DNA of 64,000 nucleotides, taken from contig ML213526.1 of the NCBI GenBank assembly GCA_004369045.1, forward strand, positions 6,382 through 70,381, given 5' to 3'. Positions 34,680-46,268 of the stretch are shown here, one piece after another. A program made the position numbers and the translations under genes. Positions within the stretch are counted from its first letter, which is position 1. Each line of letters starts with the position of its first letter. The DNA is from Heliocybe sulcata. Lineage: Eukaryota; Basidiomycota; Agaricomycetes; Gloeophyllales; Gloeophyllaceae. The notes beneath the pieces were generated by a model. The model did not search any database and was not told where the DNA came from. It saw nothing but the letters and a program-made list of their open reading frames with translations.

Positions 34680-34923
34680 GGTGAATCCTCTTCTACAGTA
34701 ACGAATCACGCCAGGATTCGGACGGAGGGGTGATTGGCACCCGGATATTATTATGCTGATATCTTGTTATTGATCTACCTGTTATTTCGGATGCTACCAC
34801 GTATATATAATGTAATTATCTCTCTTCAGTTCATACTGCTTGGTCTGCGTGCATTGTCTTCGCGACACTATTTGATCGTTAACAGATGGTATTAGGCGCT
34901 GTGTTATCCATATATATAGGACG

Positions 34924-37900
34924 CTAATGAACCTCGAGAGAAACCGCGATACCCATGGCTGCGAGCTCTGCACATAAGTATCGGAAGACATAGGGCACTG
35001 CGACAACGTCCAGATTCCCTCCTTTTGCCCCCTGCCCTAAGACGTTGACGGAGGGTATCGCAACCCTGACGTCGCCACGATGCGTGTCTGGCAGATTTGT
35101 TCCGTTGGCGAGGGCTCTTCTCTGTCGTTCGTCCTCTTGCTCTGCAGCGGCGCGACAAACTCGACAGTATTCACCGTTGGGACCAGTAGCCTGAGGCACA
35201 CCACTGGCCCCGATGACAACTTCTCCTAACCGTATATCATCGTAGCCCAATGAGATCAGGCTGCCGCACGTCCGGCATACCCAAGCGGTTGAATAATCAG
35301 AGCAGTTCATGAGCCTGTCCTGCAGAAGGAAAGAGGTGCCGTGTGCTATCAGGGCATCACGCTCCATCTCTCCGAATCGTATACCTCCAGCGCGTTTACG
35401 GCCCTGACCAATGTATATCAGCCTCTTCGTCGAATGAAGTTACAGGGCGGCAATCTCACCTTCACCGGCTGACGAGTGACTGGATCAACAGGGCCTGTGG
35501 TACGGACTTGGAACTTATCCAGCACCATGTGTCGCAAGCGCTGATAATAAACGACGCCGATGTAGATGTCAGCTGCGAACTCTTGCCCAGTAATGCCCGA
35601 GTACATGGGCTCGTTCCCGTAGTAATTATATCCGGCTGCTAGAAGCTGCTCTCCGAAGTAATCGATGGCAGTATCCTTCTCGGAGAATCTACGCACCATG
35701 TCAGGCAAAAATGACAAATGTCAGAACACAGTACTTACTTGAAAGGTGTGGCATCCTGCGCTAGGCCATGCATGGCACCGGCCTTACCCGCCATACTCTC
35801 TACCAACATGCCTATAGTCATACGACTGGGGAAGGCATGGGGGTTGATAATGACGTCTGGCTGCATTCCACTCTCCGTGAACGGCATGTCGACGGCCGGC
35901 CACTTCTGGGAACAGACACCCTTTTGGCCGTGGCGAGATGAGAACTTATCACCAATCACAGGGGATCGGGTTATCCGTATTGTCACTTGGATTTTCTGGC
36001 ATTCGGTGTCGGCGGCATCGCTGCCTAAAGAGGGGATATGAATGACACGACTCAAATCCTAGACGCCCTAGCGAACCTACCTAGTATACGAACTTCGTCC
36101 ACATACGCGACTTCGTCACCCTTGTACTTCACGAACTTTGTCCGCGAGGTGGTGTCATCGATATACGCAGCGATAGGATCTCCGGGAGCCACCCGAGTGC
36201 CAACGAACGGGTATCCATCCAAATCCAGAAATTTACAGCACGAATGTTGCTTGTCTCCTGCTTCAGTGCGGATGTCATGACCCAACCCAAAGTGCAGCGT
36301 AGGCGCCGAGGCCGACCGCGAGGCGCCCTTGACGTCCTTGAGGTCAACGATCTGGGATTTGTACACGGTGCCGTATCCGAAGCCTCGCTCATGGGCTGAC
36401 TGGTTCAGAATCATCGCGTCTTCCATATCATAGCCGGTGTAGGAAATAACCGCCACGATCGCGTTGGTGCCGTTGGGGAAGGAATCCATGCCGTAGGTAT
36501 TGTGCAGCTCTGGTCGAACGACAGGCGTTTGACCCGTCTGTAATCGATACAGCTTGTTGTCCGTCCGGTGCTGCAATGCTGTAGAAGGCGTACCCATGGT
36601 TTGTTTGCCCATCTAATTATCAAGTTACTAGTTAGCATGACTTACAGGACAAGCGAGTATCCGGCACGCACCTGGCACTGATAGATATTCCTTGGACTCT
36701 GGTTGAAGTCGGAGAACGGCGTCAGATTCGCCAAGATCGACAAGAAGTTCGTCGGTGCATGCTCCACATGCGTCGATACCCCTCTTTCCACCTCCTCCGG
36801 TGTACAGGCAATATCCATATATACCTGCTCAAAACTCCCTACCTGGTCGTCCCTCTGGTTCGCCAAGTACTTGACGGGCCTCATCATCCTCGACCTGCTC
36901 GAGAACAGATAAAGCCCGGGATACTGCCCGCCCTTGCTCACGGGAACCCACCCGATCTCTAGGTCCAGGGGCACCTCGTACCGGCCTTCGGTCTTCCAAA
37001 CGCGCAGATTAACCGCGAGCTGTTTTGCAACAAGTGCGCGTGCCCACCCGATAACGCGCCCGTCAAGCTGGACGACGAGATTTTTGGTGCCGTCGATGGA
37101 GGGGGTGAAGGTCTGCGTCATGCCATGCGCCATGAGAAGGGCGGGGACGTGGGCGACTTTGAGGGGGGCAGTAATGATGCGACACGTGCGGGACAGATGA
37201 TTGAGGAGCCCACAGGGCGATCCATCGGGAGTATGGACGGGACATAGGAAGCCTATGGAAGGGTTAAGCTCGCTGCGAAGGGAGTGAGACTTCAGTATGG
37301 ATACACACCCCAAGCCTCAGGCAGCAACTTTCGCACAGTCGTAGTTTTCAATTCCGCAAAGAACGCGCCACGATGTATAGACCTGAAGTGACTAATGTAC
37401 CGCATCCAATTGAGCTTCTCCGCAACGATCGTGAAACCAGACGCCTGCTGCAAGTCCAACCCCGTAGGCGAGACGAGGTTGCCTGTCGCAAGGAAGTTCG
37501 ACATCCTTGAGCCTATATCGAAGTTTATTCGGCTCAGAACCTTGTTGAAATATCTTGCTATTAAGGCATAAGTAAAGGGGATGGATGCGTAAGGAAACGG
37601 CATGCACCATCGAAGAAGTCAACCGAGGGCTCCTGGTTCCGGACGTCTAGCGTGATCTGGTTTCTTACTTGGTTGAGGCACTCTTCGAGACGCTCCTTGA
37701 TGATCATACCGTACAAGATGCCAGGTAGCAGCACTTCCTGGTGTTGCGGAGAGTCGGGATTGTCTGGACAACATGATTTTGAGACCAGGGAGTACAGCTT
37801 TCGCAGCATGAAGCTGAAAGCGGCATCAGTCTGTGTATGCCGCCCGTGTGATCAGAGGCTAATCTTACAGAAGCATCCTAAACTTGTCTCTTGCGTCCTG

Positions 37901-39184
37901 GAGATGGACTAGGACCACCTTCTGCACCAGCCAAGCACCGACAGCCAAATTATCCCAATCTTCCGGCAACTGGAGGACGACTCGGAATTTGTCCCCTAGG
38001 TACTCCAGACATTGGTCACCTGTGTACAAGCTGTACATCTTGAAGCTCCGGAGCAGAAGTTCGACTCGGTCCGTCAGGAACGTGTTTTCATAATCCTGCA
38101 TCATAACTCCCTCAAAAATCTCTTTATCCGACGCCCCCACAAGCGCCTTCAAGATCAACATGATGGGGATAACATACTCCTGCTTGCGCCACGTGAACCT
38201 AAACATTGCGCTGCCGTTCGCAAGATAATGCAGGGTATTCGTGACGCTCGTTTGGTCGGGGCGGACACAGCGGATCTGCACGGCGTAGGGCGTGTAGGAG
38301 GGGCCTCGGTTTGTCCAGGAGGGCCGCACCAGTGCAATGACATGCTGGCGGCGGGGAAGAATGAGGTACCGGATGAGACGCTCATTGCCGTTGACAATGA
38401 AATAGCCTCCGAATTCTTCGGGCTCTTCGTGTCTTTTGACTAGGTCCGCGGACGACAGGCCACGGAGGTTGCATCGCACGGACTGACATTGCGATGAGTG
38501 ACCAGACGTAAAGGAGAGGATGGGGTAGACATACTCGGACCATGACTGGGACGAGGCCGCAGTCTTTTATGACTGAACGCTCGACTTCACCTTGATGGTC
38601 GAGTCTCCAGCAGATTTTGACAGACATGCGCCCTCTGTAGGACGTCAGACGTTCCCTAGCCTATGAAGCGAACACTGCCGTCAACACTCAGCTCCTTTGC
38701 CTATTAGTCAACCATGTCAGGCTTGCAATACCCACCTCGAAAGGATACACCCTGACGTCGTTCGCATGCTTGATTTTCTCGGGCACTCGAGGCTTAGAGA
38801 TTGCCACCTGCTCAATCCAGACTTGTGATGGGCTTTATATATCACGTTCAGCTGTATTAACGCGCAATATAGATACTTACAACTCATGCGGTTTCCCCAA
38901 CCTGTCTGGCCACTCTCGGCTCCAACCTGCCCGGTCCCGTCAAACACCACTCTCTCCCCAATATCCTTCACTGCTAATGAAAGCAAGCCGCGTCCATCGC
39001 CGTCTCCTAGTGGTAGTCCAGAGTCGTCGAAGAGAGCATCGAAGGATTGAATGTGCGGGGTCACGAATTCATTGAGGATAGGTACGCTTGCTCCGTCCTT
39101 CGGAGGGCTGCGAAACTTTTTCTCCCTTTCGAGGGTGTTGAAGGTGCTCTTGTATTTCCTCGTCGACGAGGCTGCATCGGGCAT
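34924..39184 (-). CDS. RPA2: RNA polymerase I second-largest subunit (RPA135)
   Basis: About 1200 residues in roughly a dozen exons, the normal length for the subunit. The start [20 protein letters not shown] fits the fungal N terminus. Landmarks are [59 protein letters not shown] and [20 protein letters not shown] (catalytic-core region). Near the C terminus are [20 protein letters not shown]-like sequence and a zinc-binding pair C-x2-C ... C-x2-C. The ending [20 protein letters not shown] marks Pol I rather than Pol II or III. The enzyme makes the 35S/45S pre-rRNA in the nucleolus. The gene faces the nucleoporin gene across a 236 bp shared promoter and converges on the histone-doublet gene with 244 bp between stops. 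Nothing looks broken. Confidence 0.95.
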
Positions 39185-39420
39185 TGTGCGTCCTCGCTGT
39201 CGAGGGCGACCTCGAAGCAATCTTCGCCTGCAGATCAATGTGCTGCCGCCAAAGCCCGATCAAGAAAATATGCACCCATAAAGGGACCGTGGGAGATCAA
39301 TGTACTTGTCCGTGGGAACTTCAGCAGCCTGCCGATGAGGGCGCGGTCATTGCCTTGGGCGGTGTCGACGCGCTCTTTGTTCAGATACCACCACTTTTCA
39401 CGAGCAGTGACGCGCCCAGC
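39185..39420. promoter_or_regulatory. Divergent promoter, RPA2 / nucleoporin
   Basis: 236 bp separate the start codons of two essential genes read in opposite directions. The nucleoporin frame stays open upstream across this region, but glycine/phenylalanine character only begins at the ATG at 39421, so I place the start there. Confidence 0.55.
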
Positions 39421-42400
39421 ATGTTCAGCGGAGGCAACTTCACGTCGTCCTGGGCAAATCCTCAGCAAAATCAGCAGCAGCAGCCACAGCAGCCGCAACA
39501 ACAACAACAAGGTTCTGCTTTCGGGCAACCTCAGCCTGGCGGATTTGGCAGTTCAGGTTTGTGTCTTGTGGTGTCTCGCAAACATGTCTCAGATGCTTAT
39601 ATGGCAACTCATGCAGTCTTCGGTTCCGGCGGCACGTTCGGTCAACCGCAGCAGCCACAGCAGCCACAGGCGAACCCGATGTTTGGAAATCTTGGTGGAG
39701 GGACAAATCCTGGTTCTGGTACTTCGACATTTGGTGATAACTATCGAATGATAATATCAACTCTATTGGCACTAAATATTCTCAGGCAGCACCTTTGGCT
39801 CCAACCCCTCCAGTACTGGCACTAGCATGTTTAGCGCAAAGCCACCCACAACTGGGTTTGGAACGTTTGGCGGTGGTGGCACTTCAACGTTCGGTAGTAC
39901 TGGAAGCACCTTCGGATCTGCTCCAGCTGCAGGAACATCTCAGCCAACTTCCAGTATCTTTGGTACACCGAGCACTACGACCGCGGGGACGGGGAGCACG
40001 TTTGGTAGTGGGAGCAGTCTGTTTGGAAACAAGCCTACCACAACCTTCGGGGCCGGAACGCGTAAGTCCGCCTATTTATGACTCACTGTTAAATCTTATA
40101 GGCTTCCCAGTTGGCACCACTACGACCACGGATGGCGTCCCTCCGGTTACCACAGGGACTGTCAATCCACCCTATAGTATCTTCACTGAGAAGGATGGGA
40201 CGGTGACGAATCAGTTCCAATCTATTTCTTGTATGCCGGCATATCGTGGGACTTCATTTGAGGTGAGCATCCCTCTATCGAGACTTTCACTTTGTTTGAC
40301 CCCGCCCACCGCCAGGAACTACGCGTTCAAGACTACCTGGCAGGTCGAAAAACAGCTGGCACCGGCACCTTCGGTCAACCGACTGCATTTGGCGCGCCGC
40401 AGCAGCCTGCACAACCCGCTGGCGGTCTCTTCGGCTCAGCGCCATCCACGTATGGGTCAACTCCTGCCGCAGGCTCGAGCCTCTTCGGCAACCCCCAACC
40501 AGCCAACCCAACCGGCTCAAGCCTCTTCGGCGGCACTTATGGTCAACCCCAACAGCAGCAGCAGCAGCAACAGCCACCACAACAGCAGGGTGGCGGTCTA
40601 TTTGGCAGTACGTTCGGCCAGCCCCAGAATCAACAGCAAGGTGCTGGTACCGGTGGAGGCTTGTTCGGTAATTTGGGTCAGCAGCAGCAACAACAGAATA
40701 AGCCCGCTAGCCTGTTTGGGACACTTGGGAATACGGGAAGTACTTTCGGAGGAGCGGGTTCATCGTTGTTCGGGCAGCCGAATAGTCAGCAGCAGCAGCC
40801 CCCGCAACAGCAACAACAGCAGCAGACAGGTGTCCCGAGTTTGTTCGGAAATACGCAGACAAATGCCGGGAGCAGTCTTTTTGGTGGTGCGTGTATAGCG
40901 GAGGTAAATGCGCAGTTATTTACTGATGTCTCCCTAGGACAAAACAATGCACCGAAGCCTGGGGGGCTGTTTGGGACGACCACTACGCAGCCCACACAGC
41001 CTACTACTAACCTGGGCGGGCTGTTTGGGAACAACCAGAATCAGCAGCAGCAGCAACAGCCCCAGCAGCAGCAGCCGGGTGGTGGGTTGTTTGGTGGGAC
41101 CGGTCTCTTCGGTGGCAACAACCAGCAGCAACAGCAGCAGCAACAACAACAACAGCAGCAGCCGACGGGAAGCCGTGAGTGTCTGCTCATCTGAATTTCT
41201 GTACCTCAAATGTCCGTGCTGAACCGTCCCTTAGTGTTTGGTAACACGCAGCCGCAACAGCAGCCGCAAGGTGGTGGGTTGTTCGGGAACACTGGCGGCG
41301 GTGGACTCTTCGGGAACACGCAACCTCAGCAGCAGCAGCAGCAGCAACAAAGCAGCCTCGGGAATCTGTTTGGACCGAGGCCTGGAACCACAACGAATAC
41401 CGGGACCGGTGGTGGGCTATTTGGTAACAACTTCGGACAGCAGAATGCTGGCGCCAATACAGGCACAACGAATTCTCTCTTCGGAGGTCAGCAGAATTCA
41501 AACCCGCAATCCAATAATGGTGGCAGTCTGTTCGGTGGTGGTGGCGGCTCGCTATTCGGCAACAAGCCAACTGCGCCAACTATTGGCACGTCGATGTCGC
41601 AGCAGCCTGGGGCAATGGGCGGCTCGCTCTTCGGCACCACGAACGGGATGTCGGCCAACAACATGCTCGCGCAATCTCAGGCTCCTCCTCAACTCACCGC
41701 GTCTGTCGCACAGCCGATAAGCGCGCCACTCCCCATCTTCAACTTGCTCCCTCCAGGACCGCGTGCGTTCTTCCTGGACGAGCCCAAGAAGAAGGTCAAC
41801 CTGTTCGAGCTGCCGCCACACCGACCTACTGGCCCCCATGTGCGATTCATGAATGATTTGCCCTTTGGTGATAATCGTGGTGGAAGTCGCTACCCGCGTC
41901 TGCGTGGGTTTTCGTCACTTCCGGTAGCTAATCTAACGATTCCAAGAGGGAGGATTGATGGAGGCCCACTTGACCTCAGTCGTGTGGCGGCTGCGTCGCC
42001 CCTCCCGGAGCCGACGGATGTCGGGGGTCGGCCGGCGTCTGCACTTGGGAGCGGTGCGAGGAAGAGTGTGAAGAAGCTTGTGCTGAATCGTAAGGTCGAC
42101 CCATCCGAGTTCTTCAACAAGACAATTGGTCCTGGGAGAGGGTTCTTGGGCTCGCCTAGTAAGGTGACGTTCAGCCCGCAGCTTAGCATAGCAGCGAGGG
42201 AGAGGGAGGCTAATGAGCAGGGGGACAAGTCCCTGCAGGAGATCGCTCCGCCACCAGCCAACGATAAGCCTGCAGAGGACGGGCTACCGAAGCTGGAGCA
42301 TGGGGAGTATTACACCAAGCCGAGTCTCAAGGAACTGCGGAACATGGGCTTTGACGAGCTGTCGCACTTCCCGAACCTCTGCGTCGGCCGCGTGGGGTAC

Positions 42401-42739
42401 GGCGAGATCCAGTTTCTAGATGAGGTTAACTTGACGCATCTGCCGAAGCTGAAGTACTTGCTGGGGGACGTAATTCGGTTCGATGAGAAGGAGTGCTCGG
42501 TGTACGCGGACCATCCGACCTTGGACAAGCCGCCGCCTGGGCAGGGGTTGAACGTCAGGGCGCGGATCGAGCTTGTTGGATGCTGGGCGCTGGATAAGGC
42601 GACGAGGGAGCCTATCAAGGATCCAACGCACCCTGCTGCTGTTAAGCATCTCAAGCGGCTGGAGAAGATGAAGGATACACATTTCGAGAGGTTCGATATT
42701 GAGGAGGGGCGATGGGTGTTCACGGTCGATAGTTTCTGA
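39421..42739 (+). CDS. NUP98: Nup98/Nup116-type FG nucleoporin, GLEBS present, no Nup96 part
   Basis: About 990 residues. The body is FG, GLFG and SLFG repeats separated by Gln- and Thr/Ser-rich spacers. A GLEBS-type Gle2/Rae1-binding segment at about 40105-40350 ends SFEELRVQDYLAGRK, close to the human Nup98 SLEELRLEDYQANRK. The C-terminal Nup98 domain is complete: YYTKPSLKELRNMGFDELSH, FLDEVNLTHLP, ARIELVGCWALDKATREPIK and RFDIEEGRWVFTVDSF. The stop codon follows that final Phe, exactly where Nup98-96 precursors cleave themselves before Ser. The usual His of the His-Phe-Ser site is Ser here. This is the Nup100/Nup116 arrangement of yeast, so it should be an uncleaved nucleoporin of the central channel. 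CAG/CAA-rich tracts encode the Gln runs. Confidence 0.93.
40549..41164 (+). repeat. CAG/CAA-rich polyglutamine tracts inside the nucleoporin
   Basis: Several CAG/CAA runs lie in frame, the clearest at about 40549-40590, 40786-40827, 41041-41075 and 41126-41163. They encode glutamine spacers between FG motifs. Mixed CAG and CAA codons indicate that the amino acid rather than the pure triplet repeat is conserved. Length variation between strains is likely. Confidence 0.7.
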
Positions 42740-43219
42740 GTCCGTTAGCTAGCACGTATGTCTCTCGATTGTGTGGACCCTCATACACATGCCCTGGCAT
42801 TGCTAGTAATGTAGTAGTAGTAGTTTGCATTAGTTAGTCATGTTTCTGAATACTGCCTTCGTGTCTTTGGCAATATATTGACATCTGGAGAGAATACAAC
42901 CATTGGGCGAGATGCCATTTCGTGCTGATCTTCCTATTCATATTCAAGTTCGGTGAGCAGCATCTACCCGGTAGCTAGATAACGACCACGAGTTCCAAGT
43001 ATACAGTTGCATGATCTATGTACGCGCGAATATCCTTGCGGAATCTATTGATACATTTGAACAAACTATTCGGAGCTTTCTATCTCTTGTTTCAGTGCAT
43101 GTCCTTGTGCGCATGCGCTTTTCGATACAGTACCTTCTTGGGGTACACCTTTGTCCTAGGCGCTGCGTAGTATTCCAACTGGCCTTGTCTCGCTCTTATC
43201 TTTACAGTTTCTGGGTGAT
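42740..43219. terminator. Convergent 3' ends, nucleoporin / thioesterase
   Basis: 480 bp lie between the stops of two convergent genes. AT-rich stretches here could serve 3'-end formation of both. A plus-strand frame at 43011-43469 mostly overlaps the thioesterase gene antisense and is not a gene. Confidence 0.4.
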
Positions 43220-44331
43220 TCATTCCGTCTTGGGCAACACCTGCTTTATCCAATCGCGCACGTCATCCAGCTCCTTCTGTAGTGTGAAGTGCCCGACGCC
43301 ATCGTATGAGTTGAATACAATTCCACCGTCGGTGGGGATGGGTCCGACACGCTTGTCTTTCTCGTCCATGCCTGGATTGCGCGTGACCTTCATGCCTAGT
43401 TGCTTCTCCATGACTTCGACGGAGCTTGTGGCAAACACATATTTGATGAGCGGATCGAGGACGCCGTGACCCCAGAAGATAGGTAACGAGGTGGCATGGG
43501 GCGACATCATCTGTAGATTAAAATCGGCACAGAGTCAATGTGGACATGACCGAAGATGGAAGTGCTCACGCTCTTGATCTTTTCACGGAGAGGTAGCCAC
43601 CCGCTCAGACATACTATGCTGGCGAGCTTCGGCTTCATGGTGAGACCAGTCAAGAGGGACATGGCGCCGCCCTGGCTGAAGCCGCCTAGCACGATGCGCG
43701 ACGGACTGATGCCGCTCTCGACTTCTTGTGATACGAGTTGCTCGAGCAAGCCGACCGTCTCGAGCATGCCCTTCTCATCTTCAACAGAGTCGAAGCCAAA
43801 GGACGCGATATCGAACCTTGTATTTCCGCGGGCTTAATGGGTGCAATAGTGCGCCATGCAAGAGCAGACGCACCAGGAGGGCATCTCCATGCCCATGTTG
43901 GCTGTTACCGCCCTGATAGGACTGTAATCATGGGATATGGGCTTCAGTCATTTATGGTGGAGACGCATCGGAATGAGTCCGTGCAATGTCGCAAAGTACT
44001 CACGAATGCGGTAGTATCCATTTGACATGGCTGAGTGCCTGGTCAGTCTGAAACATATCCGCCACGGGCTTCCAACCATGGCCAGTATCACCCAAGCCCT
44101 AAAGTGATCGATCGTATGGACGGCCCTGACATCGTCCAGTGAGATACTCACATGTATGAATATAACCGTCGCGGTATGCTTTGTGCGCGGCGCGACTGTC
44201 AGGACTTTTAAAGGCTGCAGAATACCGGCCATAGCACTTTCGCCAGTGCGTCGTAGACGATAGAGCGAAGTTAGGATGGCCCAGCCTGTGGCCAAGCCAA
44301 TAATGATCAGGGCAAACCGATGCCGCGGCAT
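43220..44331 (-). CDS. APT1: Acyl-protein thioesterase (APT1 type) with N-terminal membrane anchor
   Basis: An alpha/beta-hydrolase of about 290 residues in five exons. It starts MPRHRFALIIIGLATGWAIL, a single hydrophobic helix, then the family core: TATVIFIHGLGDTGHGWKPV, PIRAVTANMGMEMPSW, FDIASFGFDSVEDEKGM, the nucleophile elbow GGFSQGGAMSLL, SGWLPLREKI, IFWGHGVLDPLI (catalytic Asp region) and FNSYDGVGH (catalytic His). The enzymes remove palmitate from S-acylated proteins such as Ras and G-alpha. Classical APT1/2 are soluble, so the anchor is unusual and would hold the enzyme at an internal membrane or the plasma membrane (inference). The start is the first ATG; 59 bp separate it from the divergent TRM10 start. 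In this window it coexists with a Ras GAP, but physical linkage 7 kb apart need not mean shared function. Confidence 0.9.
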
Positions 44332-44390
44332 ATCCCGATGCTGATAATGCGCGCAAGATTTCTTAAGAGTCAAGACTACTCTGGGCAATC
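44332..44390. promoter_or_regulatory. Very short divergent promoter, thioesterase / TRM10
   Basis: Only 59 bp separate the two start codons, so the 5' leaders must be short or the promoters must overlap the neighbouring coding region. A purine/pyrimidine-mixed sequence without TATA is seen. Confidence 0.55.
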
Positions 44391-45631
44391 ATGGAGAATG
44401 CTGCATCATCCTCAACAACGCCCACCGCGGACCAAGGTCAGCCTTTATCTAAGAATGCGCAGAAGAAACTAGCCAAGGCTGCGCACTATGCGGAACTGAA
44501 GCTAGAACGAAGAGCACGGGAGAAGGAACAGCGCAAGGAGAAGAAACGGATACGCGCCGAGAAACGCGCTGCGGGAGAGCTCGACTCTGATGAAGAGCTC
44601 GAGAACGAGGCGCGTCGGAAGAGACGCAAAGGCGACGCGGGCAAGAAGACCGTATTCGGTGCACGGGTCGTGGTCGATTTAGGCTTTGATGAGCTCATGA
44701 GTGAGAAGGTTCGGGTCGCCTGCTCTCCTCGTTGTAGTCTCACGAGTGACTTATGTGTATACCCAGGAAATTATCTCTTTGTCTTCCCAGCTGGCGTATA
44801 CCTATAGTGCTAATCGACGCTCGTCGAGCCCCTTCTCCTCGCTGCTCTTCACGTCTTTGAACGGGCGTACTCTGACCAGGCTAGAAAACGTGGGCGATGC
44901 AAGTTACAAAAGATGGATCAATACCGAGTGGTGGACTGAAGGCTATGAGAAACTCTGGGAGACGGATAGTGCACCTCATGCTGTTGCTTCGCAAGAACCA
45001 TCCGCAGAGGGTGTTTCGACGGGACTCCAGGTCACCGGAGAAGCTCCTGTGCAGCAAATAACAGATGCTGTAGACTCTGGCGAGACAGGTACATCCGTTG
45101 AACCTGCAGAGCTATCCGCCGCTCGTTTCAAGGCATCAAAAGAGACTGTAGTCTACTTAACAGCAGACTCCTCCGACGAACTCCTTGAACTAAAAGAAGA
45201 CGAAACCTACATCATCGGCGGCATCGTCGACCGAAACCGCTACAAGGTACCACTCCGTATCATCACCCCTCACCTATTCTCACCGTGCTCCTTCATTCTA
45301 GAACCTCTGCTTCAATAAGGCCAACGGCCAGGACATCCGCACCGCACGCCTCCCGATCGGAACCTACCTGTCACACCTCCCAACGCGCAAAGTTCTCACC
45401 GTCAACCAAGTATTCGAGATCATGCTCAAGTGGGTCGAGACGCGCGACTGGGAGGAGGCGCTGCATGCTGTTATCCCGAAGCGCAAGTTCCAGAGCCAAG
45501 GGAACGGCAAGGACAAGAGCGTTGCTGAATCAGAGCTAGGCAAGGACGACGACGGCTCTCGTGACGAACCCGTCTGCGAAGTAGACAAGGAAATTGTTAC
45601 TGCAGAGGAGCTGGAAGAGGAGCAAAGTTAG
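44391..45631 (+). CDS. TRM10: TRM10 tRNA (guanine-9-N1) methyltransferase
   Basis: Three exons and about 365 residues. A Lys/Arg-rich helical N terminus (KNAQKKLAKAAHYAELKLER and onward) binds RNA in this family. The SPOUT core follows with VVVDLGFDELMSEK, LSSQLAYTYSANRRSSSPF, GRTLTRLENVGDASYKRW, VVYLTADSSDEL, ETYIIGGIVDRNRYK and, after an intron, ARLPIGTYLSHLPTRKVLTV with VFEIMLKWVETRDWEEAL. The SPOUT trefoil-knot Asp (in VDRNR) and the Leu-Pro-Ile-Gly-Thr-Tyr segment are present. The product makes m1G9 in cytosolic tRNAs. An acidic insert between the two SPOUT halves (about 45000-45110) and an acidic tail are longer than in yeast. Both introns restore conserved sequence. Confidence 0.95.
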
Positions 45632-46268
45632 GAGGAGCTCTGTCAAGGGTACCCCGTGGATTGCGACGCTCTCCCGAATGGTTCTGTGAACGGCCGCGAC
45701 CTCGGTTGTTGGCTCGTAGGCTGTACGTAGCAAAATCATAGAAACGCGATGATGGAGTCTGACATGGCATTCACAATAACAGGACATATGTATGTACGAG
45801 ACTAACAAAACGTGAACCTAAACAATGCGTATGGAATAAGACGATTCTTCGCATGCATTAAGGACATTGAAAGACGATTATTCGACGTAGCGCTAAGACG
45901 GAGCGGAGACATACAGGTAAGCCAAACTGTGGTTTCGCAAACAAAACGGTAGAGAAGTGCTGGAACTGATGAGAGAACAGAAACGACCTAACCGTCGATT
46001 TGCAACAGGAGACCAAAGTGGGATAGACGACGAACGCAATCTCAGTGTGTGTGTGCGTTAAGAAACGTGTGACCGAGTGAGTTGGAGAAGTGCGATGATG
46101 CTAACATGGAAAACGTGACGAAAGGTTTCAAGTCGTAACATGGACAAAGTAAAGACAGAACAAGGATCCGTAGCAAGCCCATAGCGATGCGGTGGCGGAG
46201 TAGCCCAAGGGTTCAGAAATAATCAAGATTCGACGGCCATGCATAGCGTGGATCTGGAAGAACGCCGA
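45632..46268. terminator. Convergent 3' ends, TRM10 / three-RRM gene
   Basis: 637 bp between two convergent stops with no open frame of note. Probably the 3' untranslated regions of both genes. No RNA gene or repeat beyond a short GT run near 46047 was seen. Confidence 0.4.

Noticed and set aside
40287-41579. Minus-strand and alternate-frame open frames rich in Leu, Ala or Ser
   Set aside because: They are shadows of the CAG/CAA-rich nucleoporin coding sequence.
31428-42739. Possible functional cluster of histone-doublet, Pol I and nucleoporin genes
   Set aside because: Adjacent genes in fungal housekeeping regions are often unrelated. Nothing in the sequence shows shared regulation except the single RPA2/nucleoporin divergent promoter.
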